A stretch of 64,000 nt of DNA from Pseudomonas sp. HR96 (GTDB lineage: Bacteria; Pseudomonadota; Gammaproteobacteria; Pseudomonadales; Pseudomonadaceae). The notes under the pieces are model-generated. The model did not search any database, was not told the DNA's origin, and saw only the letters and a list, made by a program, of their open reading frames with translations. Position numbers and translations under genes: made by a program. This document shows, in pieces, positions 51,966 through 61,162 of the stretch (its first letter is position 1; each line of letters starts with the position of its first letter). The stretch is taken from the NCBI RefSeq assembly GCF_034059295.1, contig NZ_CP139141.1:4447001-4511000 (forward strand), read 5' to 3'.

Positions 51966-52115
51966 ATGCACGAGATCCCCAACTTCCCGTTCCCAAGCCT
52001 GTACCAACCTGAACCTACGCCCGCTGCCCAAACGGCCGGTCACGCACCGACCGATGCCAAACGCAGTGATAAACCGCAGACGCGTCACGCCGATCGCAAG
52101 GATCGGGCACGCTAA
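51966..52115 (+). CDS. Small hypothetical protein (49 aa)
   Basis: MHEIPNFPFPSLYQPEPTP followed by a polar, Lys/Arg/Asp-rich C-terminus ending RHADRKDRAR. A good Shine-Dalgarno (GAGGAG) lies 9 nt upstream. Unstructured by appearance, no known domain. It is one of two short plus-strand genes between phhC and the MFS gene. Confidence 0.55.
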   Translation: MHEIPNFPFPSLYQPEPTPAAQTAGHAPTDAKRSDKPQTRHADRKDRAR

Positions 52116-52187
52116 ACCCTCGACAACGTGGAAACTGCAGCGGCCCACCGAGGGTCCCGGTTTCCACTGCTCAGGTGCAGGAACTTC

Positions 52188-52385
52188 ATGATGAACGACT
52201 CTCCTACCGACTCCCTCGACGAAGCGCAGGCCTTGCGACTGGTAGAAACCGCGCAACAGATGATCCAGATCTGGGACCGCCTGCCGGTGGAACGCCAGGC
52301 GGCACTGCTGCAACGCTTCGGTACTCGCGAGAACGCCTTGGCGGCCCTGGTGGCGACCCGACTGGTCAGCGACAAGCCGCAATAA
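52188..52385 (+). CDS. Small conserved hypothetical protein (65 aa)
   Basis: Acidic-helical: TDSLDEAQALRLVETAQQMIQIWDRLPVERQAALLQRF. Two start codons (52188 and 52191) with GCAGGA upstream. No signal peptide or cysteine; a small alpha-helical cytoplasmic protein of unknown function. Confidence 0.6.
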   Translation: MMNDSPTDSLDEAQALRLVETAQQMIQIWDRLPVERQAALLQRFGTRENALAALVATRLVSDKPQ

Positions 52386-52499
52386 CCTGGTGATCAAGCG
52401 ACGCTGAACAAATCACCTGCGACAGCGCTCTATGCTGTGTCCTCGACAGCCCGCTCGGGCGTCTAGACTCTCTCTTTTTGCAAACCTCTGGATTGCCAC

Positions 52500-53699
52500 A
52501 TGCCCAACCAGCGCCCCATGGCGGTCACGCTGCAAGTCGTTTCAATCGTTGTGTTCACCTTTATCGGCTACCTGAACATCGGCATCCCCCTGGCGGTGCT
52601 GCCAGGCTACGTGCACACCGACCTGGGGTTTGGCGCGGTGATCGCCGGCCTGGTGATCAGCGTGCAGTATTTCGCCACGCTGGTCAGCCGCCCCACCTCG
52701 AGCAAGATCATCGACAACAGCGGCAGCAAGAAGGCGGTCATCTATGGCCTGTTCGGCTGCGGCGCCAGCGGCGTATTCATGCTGTTGTCGGCCTGGACCC
52801 AAGCCTGGCCGATGTTCAGCCTGGCCAGCCTGTTCGTCGGGCGCATCGTGCTCGGCTTCGCCGAAAGCCTGGTCGGCGCCGGCGCCATCGGCTGGGGCAT
52901 CGGCCGGGTCGGGGCGGCGAACACCGCCAAGGTGATTTCCTGGAACGGCATCGCCAACTACGGCGCGCTGGCGATCGGCGCACCGCTGGGGGTGGTGCTG
53001 GTGCATGCCCTGGGGCTGTGGAGCATGGGTGTGGCGGTGATCCTGCTGTCGGCCATCGGCGTGCGCCTGGCGTGGCACAAGGAAGCGGCGCCGATCGTGC
53101 CGGGCGTGCGCCTGCCGTTCATTCACGTGCTGGGCAAGGTGTTCCCGCACGGCATGGGCCTGGCGCTGGGCGGCATCGGTTTCGGCACCATCGCCACCTT
53201 CATCACGCTCTACTACGGCTCGCACACCTGGCCCAACGCGGCGCTGTGCCTGACTCTGTTCGGCTGCAGCTTCATTCTGGCGCGGCTGCTATTCGCCAGC
53301 TTCATCAACCGCATCGGCGGCTTTCCAGTGGCCATCGGCTGCCTGAGCGTCGAAAGCATCGGCTTGCTGGTGCTGTGGCTCGCGCCCAGCCCGGAGGTGG
53401 CGCTGATCGGCGCCGGCCTCAGCGGGTTCGGCTTCTCACTTGTGTTCCCGGCGCTGGGGGTCGAGGCGATGAAGCTGGTGCCAGCGTCCAGCCGCGGGGC
53501 CGCAGTAGGCGCCTACTCGCTGTTCGTCGACATGTCGCTGGGCATAACCGGACCGCTGGCCGGGGCCATCGCCTCAGGCTTCGGTTTCTCGTCGATCTTT
53601 CTGTTCGCCGCGATCGCGTCGATGAGCGGGCTGGGCTTGAGTTTTTATCTGTTCAGGCAGGCGATGACGCAGCCGCATCATGCCGAGGAGAAGCTTTGA
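52500..53699 (+). CDS. MFS transporter (YhhS/UPF0226-like exporter)
   Basis: 399 residues with 12 predicted membrane segments. Seen: the first-helix [34 protein letters not shown] and loop 2-3 [20 protein letters not shown], similar to the motif A of the major facilitator superfamily. Probably a drug or sugar efflux pump (YhhS, arabinose-efflux-like family); substrate unknown. Convergent with arfB, 9 bp away. Confidence 0.85.
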   Translation: MPNQRPMAVTLQVVSIVVFTFIGYLNIGIPLAVLPGYVHTDLGFGAVIAGLVISVQYFATLVSRPTSSKIIDNSGSKKAVIYGLFGCGASGVFMLLSAWTQAWPMFSLASLFVGRIVLGFAESLVGAGAIGWGIGRVGAANTAKVISWNGIANYGALAIGAPLGVVLVHALGLWSMGVAVILLSAIGVRLAWHKEAAPIVPGVRLPFIHVLGKVFPHGMGLALGGIGFGTIATFITLYYGSHTWPNAALCLTLFGCSFILARLLFASFINRIGGFPVAIGCLSVESIGLLVLWLAPSPEVALIGAGLSGFGFSLVFPALGVEAMKLVPASSRGAAVGAYSLFVDMSLGITGPLAGAIASGFGFSSIFLFAAIASMSGLGLSFYLFRQAMTQPHHAEEKL

Positions 53700-53708
53700 G
53701 GCGGTGCT

Positions 53709-54122
53709 TCAGAAATCGACCCTGCCGCGCCCGGCCTTGATCGAGCCGCGCTGGCTCTTGGCGTCCAGGCGGCGGACCTTGGAGCTGCGGGTAGGTTTGG
53801 TCGGGCGCCGGGCCTTTTCCACTTTGACCGCCGCCACGATCAGCTCGCGCAAACGCTCCAGGGCGTCGCCGCGATTCTGTTCCTGGGTACGGTATTGCTG
53901 AGCCTTGATGACGATCACGCCTTCGCCGGTGATGCGGCTGTCGCGCAGCGCCATCAGCCGCTCCTTGTAGAACGGCGGCAGCGATGAGGCCTGGATGTCG
54001 AAGCGCAGGTGCACTGCGCTGGAAACCTTATTGACGTTCTGCCCGCCGGCCCCCTGAGCGCGGATGGCGCTCAGTTCGATTTCGCTGTCGGGCAGTTGCA
54101 CGCTGTTGGAGATTTCCAGCAC
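53709..54122 (-). CDS. arfB: Alternative ribosome-rescue factor ArfB (YaeJ)
   Basis: 137-residue class I release-factor-like peptidyl-tRNA hydrolase that frees ribosomes stalled without a stop codon. GGQ motif at residues 26-28 ([12 protein letters not shown]), then [11 protein letters not shown] and [25 protein letters not shown], and a Lys/Arg-rich tail that inserts into the mRNA channel ([22 protein letters not shown]). It has no codon-recognition domain. Starts 9 bp after rluB. Confidence 0.94.
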   Translation of the reverse strand: MLEISNSVQLPDSEIELSAIRAQGAGGQNVNKVSSAVHLRFDIQASSLPPFYKERLMALRDSRITGEGVIVIKAQQYRTQEQNRGDALERLRELIVAAVKVEKARRPTKPTRSSKVRRLDAKSQRGSIKAGRGRVDF

Positions 54123-54131
54123 GTGCCCTCC

Positions 54132-55373
54132 TTATTCCGGCTTGGGCTTGCGCTTGCCGAAACCTGGGCGCTGGCCGGTGCCGGCTGCGGGGCCGCGGCG
54201 CTTGGCCGAAGGCGCGTCATCCACCAGACGGATGCCTGGGCGCTTGGCGGCCGGTTTGGCCGGGCGCTTGCTGTCGACCGGACGATCGGCCACCGGGGTA
54301 CCGCGCGAGTCCTTGCGGTCGGCCGGCTTGCGCGGCGCCTGGCCACGGGCGTCATCCTTGCGCGGCGGGCGCCGGCTGCCGTCCTGCTGCTGTTCCAACG
54401 GCGCGCGCGGGGTGCGCGGTGCAGAGGGCGCACGCGAAGGACGCTCGCCACCGGCGGCCTCGTCGTGGGCTGGGCGCAGGGTACGCACCACGCGCTCGCC
54501 ACGGCCCAACGGGCGCGACGACTTGCGCTGCAGGCGCTCCATCTTGTCCTTGGTCTTGGCGGTCATGCTCGGCATGGCCACCGGGGTCAGGTTGACTTCG
54601 CCGGCCAGGATATCGACTTCGCCCTGGGTCAGTTCGCGCCAGCGGCCCATCGGCAGGTCGGAATTGAGGAACACCGGGCCGAAACGCACGCGTTTGAGGC
54701 GGCTGACCACCAGGCCCTGGGATTCCCACAGGCGGCGCACTTCACGGTTGCGACCTTCCATCACCACGCAGTGGTACCAGTGGTTGAAGCCTTCGCCGCC
54801 CGGTGCCTGCTGGATGTCGGTAAAGCGCGCCGGGCCGTCCTCGAGGATCACGCCGTTCTTCAGGCGCAGCAGCATGTCGTCGTCGACTTCGCCTCGCACG
54901 CGCACGGCGTATTCGCGGTCCATCTCGAACGATGGGTGCATCAGGCGGTTGGCCAATTCACCGTCGGTGGTGAACATCAGCAAGCCGGTGGTGTTGATAT
55001 CCAGGCGGCCGATGTTGATCCAGCGGCCTTCTTTCGGGCGTGGCAGGCGGTCGAACACGGTCGGGCGGCCTTCCGGGTCGTCACGGGTGCAGATCTCGCC
55101 GTCGGGCTTGTTGTAGATGATCACGCGGCGTACGGTTTCGGCGGCCTCTTCGCGTTTGATCACCTTGCCGTCGACGGTGATGGCATCGTGCAGGTCGACG
55201 CGCTGGCCGAGGCTGGCCTCAACGCCGTTGACCTTGATCCGGCCCTGGGCGATCCAGGCTTCGACGTCGCGGCGCGAGCCCACGCCGATGCGCGCCAGCA
55301 CCTTCTGCAGCTTTTCGCCGGCTGGACCGATTTCCTGACTCTCGGATTGATCTTTCGTACTCATGCCAAGCAC
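54132..55373 (-). CDS. rluB: 23S rRNA pseudouridine synthase RluB, long C-terminal tail
   Basis: 413 residues (410 if the ATG at 55364 is used). S4 domain (EKLQKVLARIGVGSRRDVEAWI), then RsuA-family catalytic domain with GRLDINTTGLLMFTTDGELANRLMHPS (catalytic Asp) and EGRNREVRRLWESQGLVVSRLKRVRFG. Residues after ~255 form a basic, Pro/Arg-rich low-complexity tail (RTPRAPLEQQQDGSRRPPRK and so on) thought to bind RNA. Modifies 23S rRNA at U2605 (E. coli number). Confidence 0.93.
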   Translation of the reverse strand: MLGMSTKDQSESQEIGPAGEKLQKVLARIGVGSRRDVEAWIAQGRIKVNGVEASLGQRVDLHDAITVDGKVIKREEAAETVRRVIIYNKPDGEICTRDDPEGRPTVFDRLPRPKEGRWINIGRLDINTTGLLMFTTDGELANRLMHPSFEMDREYAVRVRGEVDDDMLLRLKNGVILEDGPARFTDIQQAPGGEGFNHWYHCVVMEGRNREVRRLWESQGLVVSRLKRVRFGPVFLNSDLPMGRWRELTQGEVDILAGEVNLTPVAMPSMTAKTKDKMERLQRKSSRPLGRGERVVRTLRPAHDEAAGGERPSRAPSAPRTPRAPLEQQQDGSRRPPRKDDARGQAPRKPADRKDSRGTPVADRPVDSKRPAKPAAKRPGIRLVDDAPSAKRRGPAAGTGQRPGFGKRKPKPE

Positions 55374-55485
55374 CTCCCGGTGGATTTGATAGCGGTTTGC
55401 AAAATGGACGGGCAGCGCGAGGGGCTGCCGCGGGGTCGCGAATCATACGCTGATGCCGCGCGCCGCGCACCCGCACCTGGCCGCT

Positions 55486-55677
55486 TTATTTCTTTTTACG
55501 ACGAGCGCCGCCCTTCATGGCCTTGAGCCGCGCCTTGGCCTCGGTAACGACCTCGCTGCGCTCGTCCTTGTCCATCTTCTTCCAGCCCTTGGCCTCGCGG
55601 CGCGTGCGCCCGCAGCCGATGCAGACCTCGTCGGGGAATTTGCACAAGCCGGTACAGGGGTTCTTGCTGGAGCTCAT
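55486..55677 (-). CDS. DUF1289 small Cys-rich protein
   Basis: 63 residues, with CTGLCKFPDEVCIGCGRTRREAKGW, a cysteine motif typical of DUF1289 (four Cys), and a basic tail KMKGGARRKKK-like. The ATG at 55677 is used; a longer reading overlaps scpB by codons that lack similarity. Starts 4 bp after scpB. Probable Fe-S or Zn-binding protein; role unknown. Confidence 0.87.
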   Translation of the reverse strand: MSSSKNPCTGLCKFPDEVCIGCGRTRREAKGWKKMDKDERSEVVTEAKARLKAMKGGARRKKK

Positions 55678-55681
55678 AAGC

Positions 55682-56497
55682 TTAGTCGCGCCTCTCGTCG
55701 TCCTCGGCAAAAGGTTGCTCGAGGTGCAGATCGTCGTCTTCGCGTTCATCGAACGGCGCCGGGGCGTCGATCAACAAATCGTCGAAGTCGGTCTTCAGAC
55801 CCTGTTCCATGGAGTCCAGTTCGACCAGCAAGGTGCGGAAGTTGGTCTGCTCGCGCGGCGCCTGCTCTTCGTCCAGTTCCGCGCTGGCGTCGGCCAGCGC
55901 CTGCAGATGCGCAGGAACCGGCGGGTCGTCAACGTCGGGCAGCTGCAGGATCGGCTCGGGTTCGAGTTCGCGCAGCTCGGCCAAAGGCGGCAGATCGTCG
56001 AGGTTCTTCAGGTTGAAGTCATCGAGAAAGGTCTTGGTGGTGGCGAACATCGCCGGCCGGCCGGGCACGTCGCGGTAGCCCACCACCCGCACCCACTCGC
56101 GTTCGAGCAGGGTCTTGACGATGTTGCTGTTGACCGCCACCCCACGCACATCCTCGATTTCGCCACGGGTGATCGGCTGGCGATAGGCAATCAGCGCCAA
56201 GGTTTCCAGCAGCGCGCGCGAGTAGCGCTGCGGGCGCTCCTCCCACAGGCGGCCGACCCAGGGCGCGTACTTCTCGCGAATCTGCAGGCGGTAGCCGGTG
56301 GCCACTTCGACGAACTCGAAGGCACGGTTGTCGCAGGACTTGCGCAGCAGCTCCAGGGCCTTCCTGAAAACCGCCGGCTCCGGCCGCTCGGCTTCCTCGA
56401 ACAGCTCATACAGGCGTTCGAGCGATTGCGCCTTGCCGGAGGCCAGCAGAAACGCCTCCAGCAGCGGCGCCAGGTCACGGGGTTCGGTGAGATTCAT
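55682..56497 (-). CDS. scpB: Segregation and condensation protein B
   Basis: 271 residues. Winged-helix pair (LAPLLEAFLLASGKAQSLERLYELF; ALLETLALIAYRQPITRGEIEDVRGVAVNSNIVKTLLERE), then a long acidic C-terminal extension from about 170 (LRELEPEPILQLPDVDD ... EREDDDLHLEQPFAEDDERRD), longer than in most ScpB. Non-SMC condensin partner of ScpA. Together with scpA 26 bp upstream. Confidence 0.93.
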   Translation of the reverse strand: MNLTEPRDLAPLLEAFLLASGKAQSLERLYELFEEAERPEPAVFRKALELLRKSCDNRAFEFVEVATGYRLQIREKYAPWVGRLWEERPQRYSRALLETLALIAYRQPITRGEIEDVRGVAVNSNIVKTLLEREWVRVVGYRDVPGRPAMFATTKTFLDDFNLKNLDDLPPLAELRELEPEPILQLPDVDDPPVPAHLQALADASAELDEEQAPREQTNFRTLLVELDSMEQGLKTDFDDLLIDAPAPFDEREDDDLHLEQPFAEDDERRD

Positions 56498-56523
56498 CTG
56501 TCTATCTTTACTCTACTCGGGCG

Positions 56524-57351
56524 CTACTCGATCCGGGCCCGGACATGGATAGCGGCAAAAGGCTCATTCTGCACCAGTTCGACCAACTGTTCCTTGACCA
56601 GCTCGAGCACGGCCATGAAGGTCACCACCACGCCGAGCTTGCCCTCCTCGGCCGTGAACAGCTCGACGAACGGCACGAAGCCCGCGCCGCGCAACCGTTC
56701 CAACACCTGGCTCATGCGTTCGCGGGTCGACAGCGCCTCACGGCTGACCTGATGGCTCTCGAACATGTCGCCGCGGCGCAGCACCTCGGCCATCGACATC
56801 AGCAGCTCGGCCAGGGTTACCTCGGGCAACAGCTTGCGCGCCTTGGCCTGGGGGGCGTCGAGCCTGGGCACATAGATATCGCGGCCGACCCGCTTGAGGC
56901 CGTCGATGTCCTCGGCGGCAGCCTTGAACCGCTCGTATTCCTGCAGCCGTCGGATCAGTTCGGCGCGCGGGTCGTCCTCCTCCTGCTCGGCCTCGGCAGA
57001 GCGTGGCAGCAGCATGCGCGACTTGATCTCGGCGAGCATGGCGGCCATCACCAGGTATTCGGCCGCCAGCTCCAGGCGCACGGTCTTCATCAGTTCCACG
57101 TAGCCCATGTACTGACGGGTGATTTCCGCCACCGGGATGTCGAGGATGTCGATGTTCTGCTTGCGGATCAGGTACAGCAGCAGGTCGAGCGGGCCTTCGA
57201 AGGCTTCGAGAAAGACTTCCAGCGCGTCGGGCGGGATGTACAGGTCGACCGGCAGCTGGGTCATGGCCTGGCCATAGACCAGCGCCAACTGCAGTTGATG
57301 CGGCTCGGCCAGCGGCGCCTGGGCCAGCGCGCCTTCTTCGGACGAGCTCAC
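56524..57351 (-). CDS. scpA: Segregation and condensation protein A
   Basis: 275-residue kleisin. Seen: FEGPLDLLLYLIRKQNIDILDIPVAEITRQY in the N-terminal SMC-binding domain, MAAMLAEIKSRMLLP, and a C-terminal winged helix GFVPFVELFTAEEGKLGVVVTFMAVLELVKEQLVELVQ. Starts upstream of the usual MTQLPVDLYIPPD point, so the N-terminal 29 residues may be non-native (the ATG at 57264 is the alternative start). Follows the YciO gene, whose stop at 57352 abuts its start. Confidence 0.92.
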   Translation of the reverse strand: MSSSEEGALAQAPLAEPHQLQLALVYGQAMTQLPVDLYIPPDALEVFLEAFEGPLDLLLYLIRKQNIDILDIPVAEITRQYMGYVELMKTVRLELAAEYLVMAAMLAEIKSRMLLPRSAEAEQEEDDPRAELIRRLQEYERFKAAAEDIDGLKRVGRDIYVPRLDAPQAKARKLLPEVTLAELLMSMAEVLRRGDMFESHQVSREALSTRERMSQVLERLRGAGFVPFVELFTAEEGKLGVVVTFMAVLELVKEQLVELVQNEPFAAIHVRARIE

Positions 57352-57981
57352 TCAGGCCTCGACCAGAAACGGTGTTGGGTCGCCACAGCCCACACGCACC
57401 ACTTGCGGGTCGCCGTCGGCCAGGTTGATCACCGTGGAAGCGGCCACCCCGCCAAAGCCGCCGTCGATGATCAGGTCGACCTGATGCTCGAGCAGCTGGC
57501 GCATCTCGTAGGGGTCGATCATCGGTTCGGATTCACCGGGCATGATCAGGCTCACGCTCATCAGCGGCTCGCCCAGTTGCTCCAGCAAGGCGTGGGCGAT
57601 GGGATGGCTGGGCACGCGCAGGCCGATGGTGCGGCGCTTGGGGTGCAGCAACAGGCGCGGCACCTCGCGGGTGGCGTTGAGGATATAGGTGTACGGCCCC
57701 GGGGTATGCGCCTTGAGCAGGCGAAACGCGGCGGTGTCGACCTTGGCGAACAGGCCCAGTTGCGACAGATCACGGCAGATCAGCGTGAAGTTGTGCTTGT
57801 CGTCCAGCTGGCGCAGGCGCCGCACGCGCTCGATCGCGCCCTTGTCGCCGATCTGGCAGCCGATGGCGTAGGACGAGTCGGTCGGATAGATGACCACGCC
57901 GCCGCCCCGGATGATCTCCACTGCCTGCTTGATCAGGCGCGCCTGGGGATTGTCGGGGTGAATCTGGAAAAATTGACTCAC
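57352..57981 (-). CDS. YciO/Sua5 family protein
   Basis: 209-residue Sua5/YciO domain protein (threonylcarbamoyl-AMP synthase-like). Start chosen at GTG 57981, reading VSQFFQIHPDNPQARLIKQ, which aligns with the E. coli YciO start MSQFF; AGGT lies about 8 nt upstream. An ATG at 58020 would overlap the upstream gene by 23 bp. Seen: GGGVVIYPTDSSYAIGC, RLRQLDDKHNFTLICRDLSQL, GPYTYILNATREVPRLLLHPKRRTIGLRVP. Its exact role is unclear; the main TsaC/Sua5 enzyme is a different gene. Confidence 0.9.
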   Translation of the reverse strand: MSQFFQIHPDNPQARLIKQAVEIIRGGGVVIYPTDSSYAIGCQIGDKGAIERVRRLRQLDDKHNFTLICRDLSQLGLFAKVDTAAFRLLKAHTPGPYTYILNATREVPRLLLHPKRRTIGLRVPSHPIAHALLEQLGEPLMSVSLIMPGESEPMIDPYEMRQLLEHQVDLIIDGGFGGVAASTVINLADGDPQVVRVGCGDPTPFLVEA

Positions 57982-57997
57982 GTCGGTTACCTGTTCA

Positions 57998-58858
57998 TCA
58001 GACGGGAAGTGATTGCTCATACTTGAACCGGGCCCACAAGGGCGGCAGGTCCTCGGGCAATGCCCGGTAGACGCCGATCTCCGACCAGGCGCCCGGGCCA
58101 TGAAAATCACTGCCGGCACTGGCCAGCAGACCGAACTCGCGCGCCAGGATGGACAGGGTGCCCACCTGCTCGGCTGGCGGCATGCCATTGACCACTTCGA
58201 TGGCATGGCCTCCCGCTTGAATATAGTCGGCAATCAGTCGACGGCGCTTGCCACGGGTGAAATCGTAGTGCAAAGGATGCGCCAGGCTCACCCAGGCGCC
58301 GGCGTCGCGCAGGGTCTGCACGGTAGCTTCCAGGGTCGGCCAGTGCAGCTTGACGTCGCCCAGCTTGCCGGCGCCCAGCCACTTGCGAAATGCTTCCTGA
58401 CGATCGGCGACGTAGCCCTGGCGCACCAGGAAATCGGCGAAATGCGGCCGGGCCGGCGCATTGGCGCTATCCCCCAGCTCCTGCTGAATGGCCCGCGCGC
58501 CCTCCAGGGCGCCTGGCATTCCCTTAAGGGCCAGCTTGCGGCTGATCTCCTCGGCGCGCAGCCAGCGCCCGCCGTGCAGGCTCTCGACCGCCGCCAGCAA
58601 CGGCGGCGCCTTGAGGTCGAAGCCGTAGCCGAGCACGTGGATGGTTGCGCCACCCCAGGTGCAGGACATTTCCACGCCGCTGATCCACTGCATCTGCCGC
58701 GCATGGGCAGCGGCACGGGCCTCTTCGAGGCCCTCAAGTGTGTCGTGATCGGTCAGGGCCAGCGTGCGCACGCCCTTGTCGAACGCCCGCTCCACCAGCG
58801 CCGTGGGCGACAGGGCGCCATCCGAAGCGGTGCTGTGGCAGTGCAGATCGATAGTCAT
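57998..58858 (-). CDS. PHP-domain 3',5'-nucleoside bisphosphate phosphatase / 5'-3' exoribonuclease (YciV/RNase AM-like)
   Basis: 286 residues. Metal motifs: [33 protein letters not shown], and later [10 protein letters not shown] and [15 protein letters not shown], the full PHP phosphoesterase set. The ATG at 58858 starts [10 protein letters not shown]. Homologues act on pAp and remove 5' rRNA ends. The gene diverges from yciB. Confidence 0.9.
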   Translation of the reverse strand: MTIDLHCHSTASDGALSPTALVERAFDKGVRTLALTDHDTLEGLEEARAAAHARQMQWISGVEMSCTWGGATIHVLGYGFDLKAPPLLAAVESLHGGRWLRAEEISRKLALKGMPGALEGARAIQQELGDSANAPARPHFADFLVRQGYVADRQEAFRKWLGAGKLGDVKLHWPTLEATVQTLRDAGAWVSLAHPLHYDFTRGKRRRLIADYIQAGGHAIEVVNGMPPAEQVGTLSILAREFGLLASAGSDFHGPGAWSEIGVYRALPEDLPPLWARFKYEQSLPV

Positions 58859-58931
58859 GGCAGGTGCTTTCGCTTTCGCAGTCATTGATGTTTGTTATTA
58901 TGCCCGTCACACCCTGCTTCTGGTTGCCATT

Positions 58932-59525
58932 GTGAAACAACTGATCGATTTTATTCCGCTGATCCTGTTCTTCATCGTTTTCAAGACCGATCCGCGCGCC
59001 ATCGACTTCGCCGGGCATACCTTCATGCTGGGCGGTATCTTCAGCGCCACGGCGGTATTGATCGGCGCCTCGATCCTGGTCTACGGCATTCTCTTCATCA
59101 CCCAGCGGCGCCTGGAGAAAGGCCAGTGGGCGACCCTGCTCGGCTGCCTGATCTTCGGCGGCCTGACCCTGGCCTTTCACAGCGAGACCTTTCTCAAATG
59201 GAAAGCGCCGGTGGTCAACTGGGTGTTCGCCCTGGCCTTCATCGGCAGCCACTTCATCGGCGACAAGCTGCTGATCAAGCGCCTCATGGGCCATGCCCTG
59301 ACCCTGCCGGACCCGGTCTGGACGCGTTTGAACATTGCCTGGATCATCTTCTTCATCTTCTGCGGTGCGGCCAACCTGTTCGTCGCCTTTACCTTCCAGG
59401 CCTACTGGGTGGATTTCAAGGTGTTCGGCAGCCTGGGCCTGACCCTGCTGTTCCTGGTGGGCCAGGGCATCTACCTGTCCCGCCACCTGCACGACGCCGA
59501 GCCCTCCCCCAAGCCCAAGGATTGA
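58932..59525 (+). CDS. yciB: Septation protein A (YciB/IspZ)
   Basis: 197-residue inner-membrane protein with five membrane segments. Starts with GTG at 58932, reading [20 protein letters not shown] like other YciB (usual start MKQ). Seen: [57 protein letters not shown]. YciB interacts with the cell-division machinery and membrane; family role only. Divergent from the PHP gene; yciI follows with a 1-bp gap. Confidence 0.92.
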   Translation: MKQLIDFIPLILFFIVFKTDPRAIDFAGHTFMLGGIFSATAVLIGASILVYGILFITQRRLEKGQWATLLGCLIFGGLTLAFHSETFLKWKAPVVNWVFALAFIGSHFIGDKLLIKRLMGHALTLPDPVWTRLNIAWIIFFIFCGAANLFVAFTFQAYWVDFKVFGSLGLTLLFLVGQGIYLSRHLHDAEPSPKPKD

Positions 59526-59526
59526 T

Positions 59527-59826
59527 ATGCTCTACGCCATTATCTCTACCGATGTCGCTGACTCCCTGCAAAAACGCCTGAGCGTGCGCCCTGCCCACGT
59601 CGAGCGCCTGAAGACCCTGCAGGGCGAAGGCCGCCTGGTGCTGGCCGGCCCGCACCCGGCCATCGAGAGCAACGACCCGGGCGAGGCCGGTTTCACCGGC
59701 AGCCTGATCGTCGCCGAGTTCGATTCGCTGGCCAGCGCCCAGGCCTGGGCCGACAGCGACCCCTACATCGCCGCAGGTGTGTACGCCAACGTGCTGGTCA
59801 AACCGTTCAAGCAAGTGCTGCCTTGA
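59527..59826 (+). CDS. YciI-like protein
   Basis: 99-residue ferredoxin-like alpha/beta fold. Seen: [45 protein letters not shown] with the family His (RPAHVERL) and Asp, and [27 protein letters not shown]. Often annotated as YCII-related hydrolase; the reaction is unknown. Its TGA ends just before the response regulator gene. Confidence 0.9.
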   Translation: MLYAIISTDVADSLQKRLSVRPAHVERLKTLQGEGRLVLAGPHPAIESNDPGEAGFTGSLIVAEFDSLASAQAWADSDPYIAAGVYANVLVKPFKQVLP

Positions 59827-59831
59827 CCACC

Positions 59832-60509
59832 ATGAGCGACCTGCTGCTGATCGACGACGACGTCGAGCTGTGCGAACTGCTGAGCAGCTGGCTGGGCCAG
59901 GAAGGCTTCCAGGTGCGCGCCTGCCATGACGGCCAGAGCGCCCGTGCGGCGCTGGCGGAGATGGACCCGGCTGCCGTGGTCCTCGACGTGATGCTGCCCG
60001 ACGGCAGCGGCCTGGAGTTGCTCAAGCAGCTGCGCAGCGAGCACCCCGACCTGCCGGTGGTGATGCTCTCGGCGCGCGGCGAGCCCCTGGACCGCATTCT
60101 GGGTCTGGAACTGGGCGCCGACGACTACCTGGCCAAGCCCTGCGACCCACGTGAACTGACCGCGCGCCTGCGCGCCGTGCTGCGCCGCAGCCACCCCAGC
60201 GCCGCCCCCAGCCAGCTGGAACTGGGCGACCTGTGCTTCAGCCCGGCACGCGGCGTGGTCAGCATCAACCAGCACGACATCAGCCTGACCATCTCCGAAA
60301 GCCGCCTGCTCGAAGCGCTGCTGCGCCAGCCAGGCGAGCCGCTGGACAAACAGGAGCTGACGCAGATCGCCTTGGGCCGCAAGCTGACCCTGTACGACCG
60401 CAGCCTCGACATGCATGTCAGCAACCTGCGCAAGAAGATCGGCCCACACGCCGATGGCCGGCCCAGGATCGTCGCGTTGCGCAGCCGTGGCTATTTTTAT
60501 TCGGAGTAG
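59832..60509 (+). CDS. OmpR-family response regulator, CpxR-like
   Basis: 225 residues. Receiver domain (LLLIDDDVELCELLSSWL; phosphoacceptor Asp in VVLDVMLPDGSGLEL; DDYLAKP) and OmpR-type winged helix (ELTQIALGRKLTLYDRSLDMHVSNLRKKIG, GYFYSE at the end). Closest in pattern to CpxR (ILGLELGADDYL, RALDMHISNLR). ATG at 59832 used; a TTG at 59823 would overlap yciI. With the Spy-like gene and the sensor kinase it makes an envelope-stress module. Confidence 0.88.
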   Translation: MSDLLLIDDDVELCELLSSWLGQEGFQVRACHDGQSARAALAEMDPAAVVLDVMLPDGSGLELLKQLRSEHPDLPVVMLSARGEPLDRILGLELGADDYLAKPCDPRELTARLRAVLRRSHPSAAPSQLELGDLCFSPARGVVSINQHDISLTISESRLLEALLRQPGEPLDKQELTQIALGRKLTLYDRSLDMHVSNLRKKIGPHADGRPRIVALRSRGYFYSE

Positions 60510-60542
60510 GCTCGACGGCGGGCTGCCAACAGCAACCCGCTC

Positions 60543-60558
60543 TTTACCGAAGCTTTAC
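60543..60558 (+). promoter_or_regulatory. CpxR-type direct repeat upstream of the Spy-like gene
   Basis: TTTAC at 60543-60547 and 60554-60558, an 11-bp spaced direct repeat (reverse-strand GTAAA-N6-GTAAA; the CpxR box is GTAAA-N4to8-GTAAA). It lies 86-101 bp before the spy start, a good place for an OmpR-family activator. Confidence 0.65.
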
Positions 60559-60643
60559 CCAAGCCTGACCGCGCCTGACCTTGATCTCCCTAAACTGAGC
60601 TCAATCCGGTAAATCACCGGGAACGAGACCAAGGAGATTCACC

Positions 60644-61087
60644 ATGCGCAAGACTCTTATCGCACTGATGCTCGCCGCTGCGCTGCCCGCCGTTGCCATG
60701 GCGGCGCCCCAGGACGACGGCCCTGGCCCGATGGGCAAAGGCCCGGGTTTCGGTCCCGGCCAGCACCGCGCGCCCTACGCCGAGCTGAACCTGACCCCCG
60801 AGCAACGCCAGCAGATCGACAAGCTGGTCGGCGGTGAAATGCACGGCGACCGCGAGATCACCCAACGCTACCTGGAAAAGCTATCGCCAGCCGACCAGCA
60901 AGCCATGAAGGACGAGATCAAGGCCAAGCAGGACAAGACCCAGGCCGACATCCGCGCCCTGCTCAAGCCTGATCAGCAGAAGCAGTTCGACGCCATCAAG
61001 CAGAAGCAGGACCAGCGCCGCGCTGAATGGAAGGAATTCCAGGCATGGAAAGCCTCGAAAGGCGAAGCGACGCAAAAAACCCAGTAA
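60644..61087 (+). CDS. Spy/CpxP-family periplasmic protein
   Basis: 147 residues. Signal peptide MRKTLIALMLAAALPAVAMA, then a Gly/Pro-rich linker and the LTXXQ-type ELNLTPEQRQQIDKLVGGEMH and LKPDQQKQFDAIKQKQDQRR helices. Spy/CpxP act as chaperones or as the sensor-kinase inhibitor of the Cpx system. It lies between the response regulator and the sensor kinase, which supports its role as their periplasmic accessory. AGGAG lies 8 nt before the ATG. Confidence 0.9.
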   Translation: MRKTLIALMLAAALPAVAMAAPQDDGPGPMGKGPGFGPGQHRAPYAELNLTPEQRQQIDKLVGGEMHGDREITQRYLEKLSPADQQAMKDEIKAKQDKTQADIRALLKPDQQKQFDAIKQKQDQRRAEWKEFQAWKASKGEATQKTQ

Positions 61088-61162
61088 GCTTTACCGCTCA
61101 CAAGCCCGGCCATTCCCCAAGTTGGCCGGGCTTTGCGCATTTCCGGATCGGGAGAAAGACCT

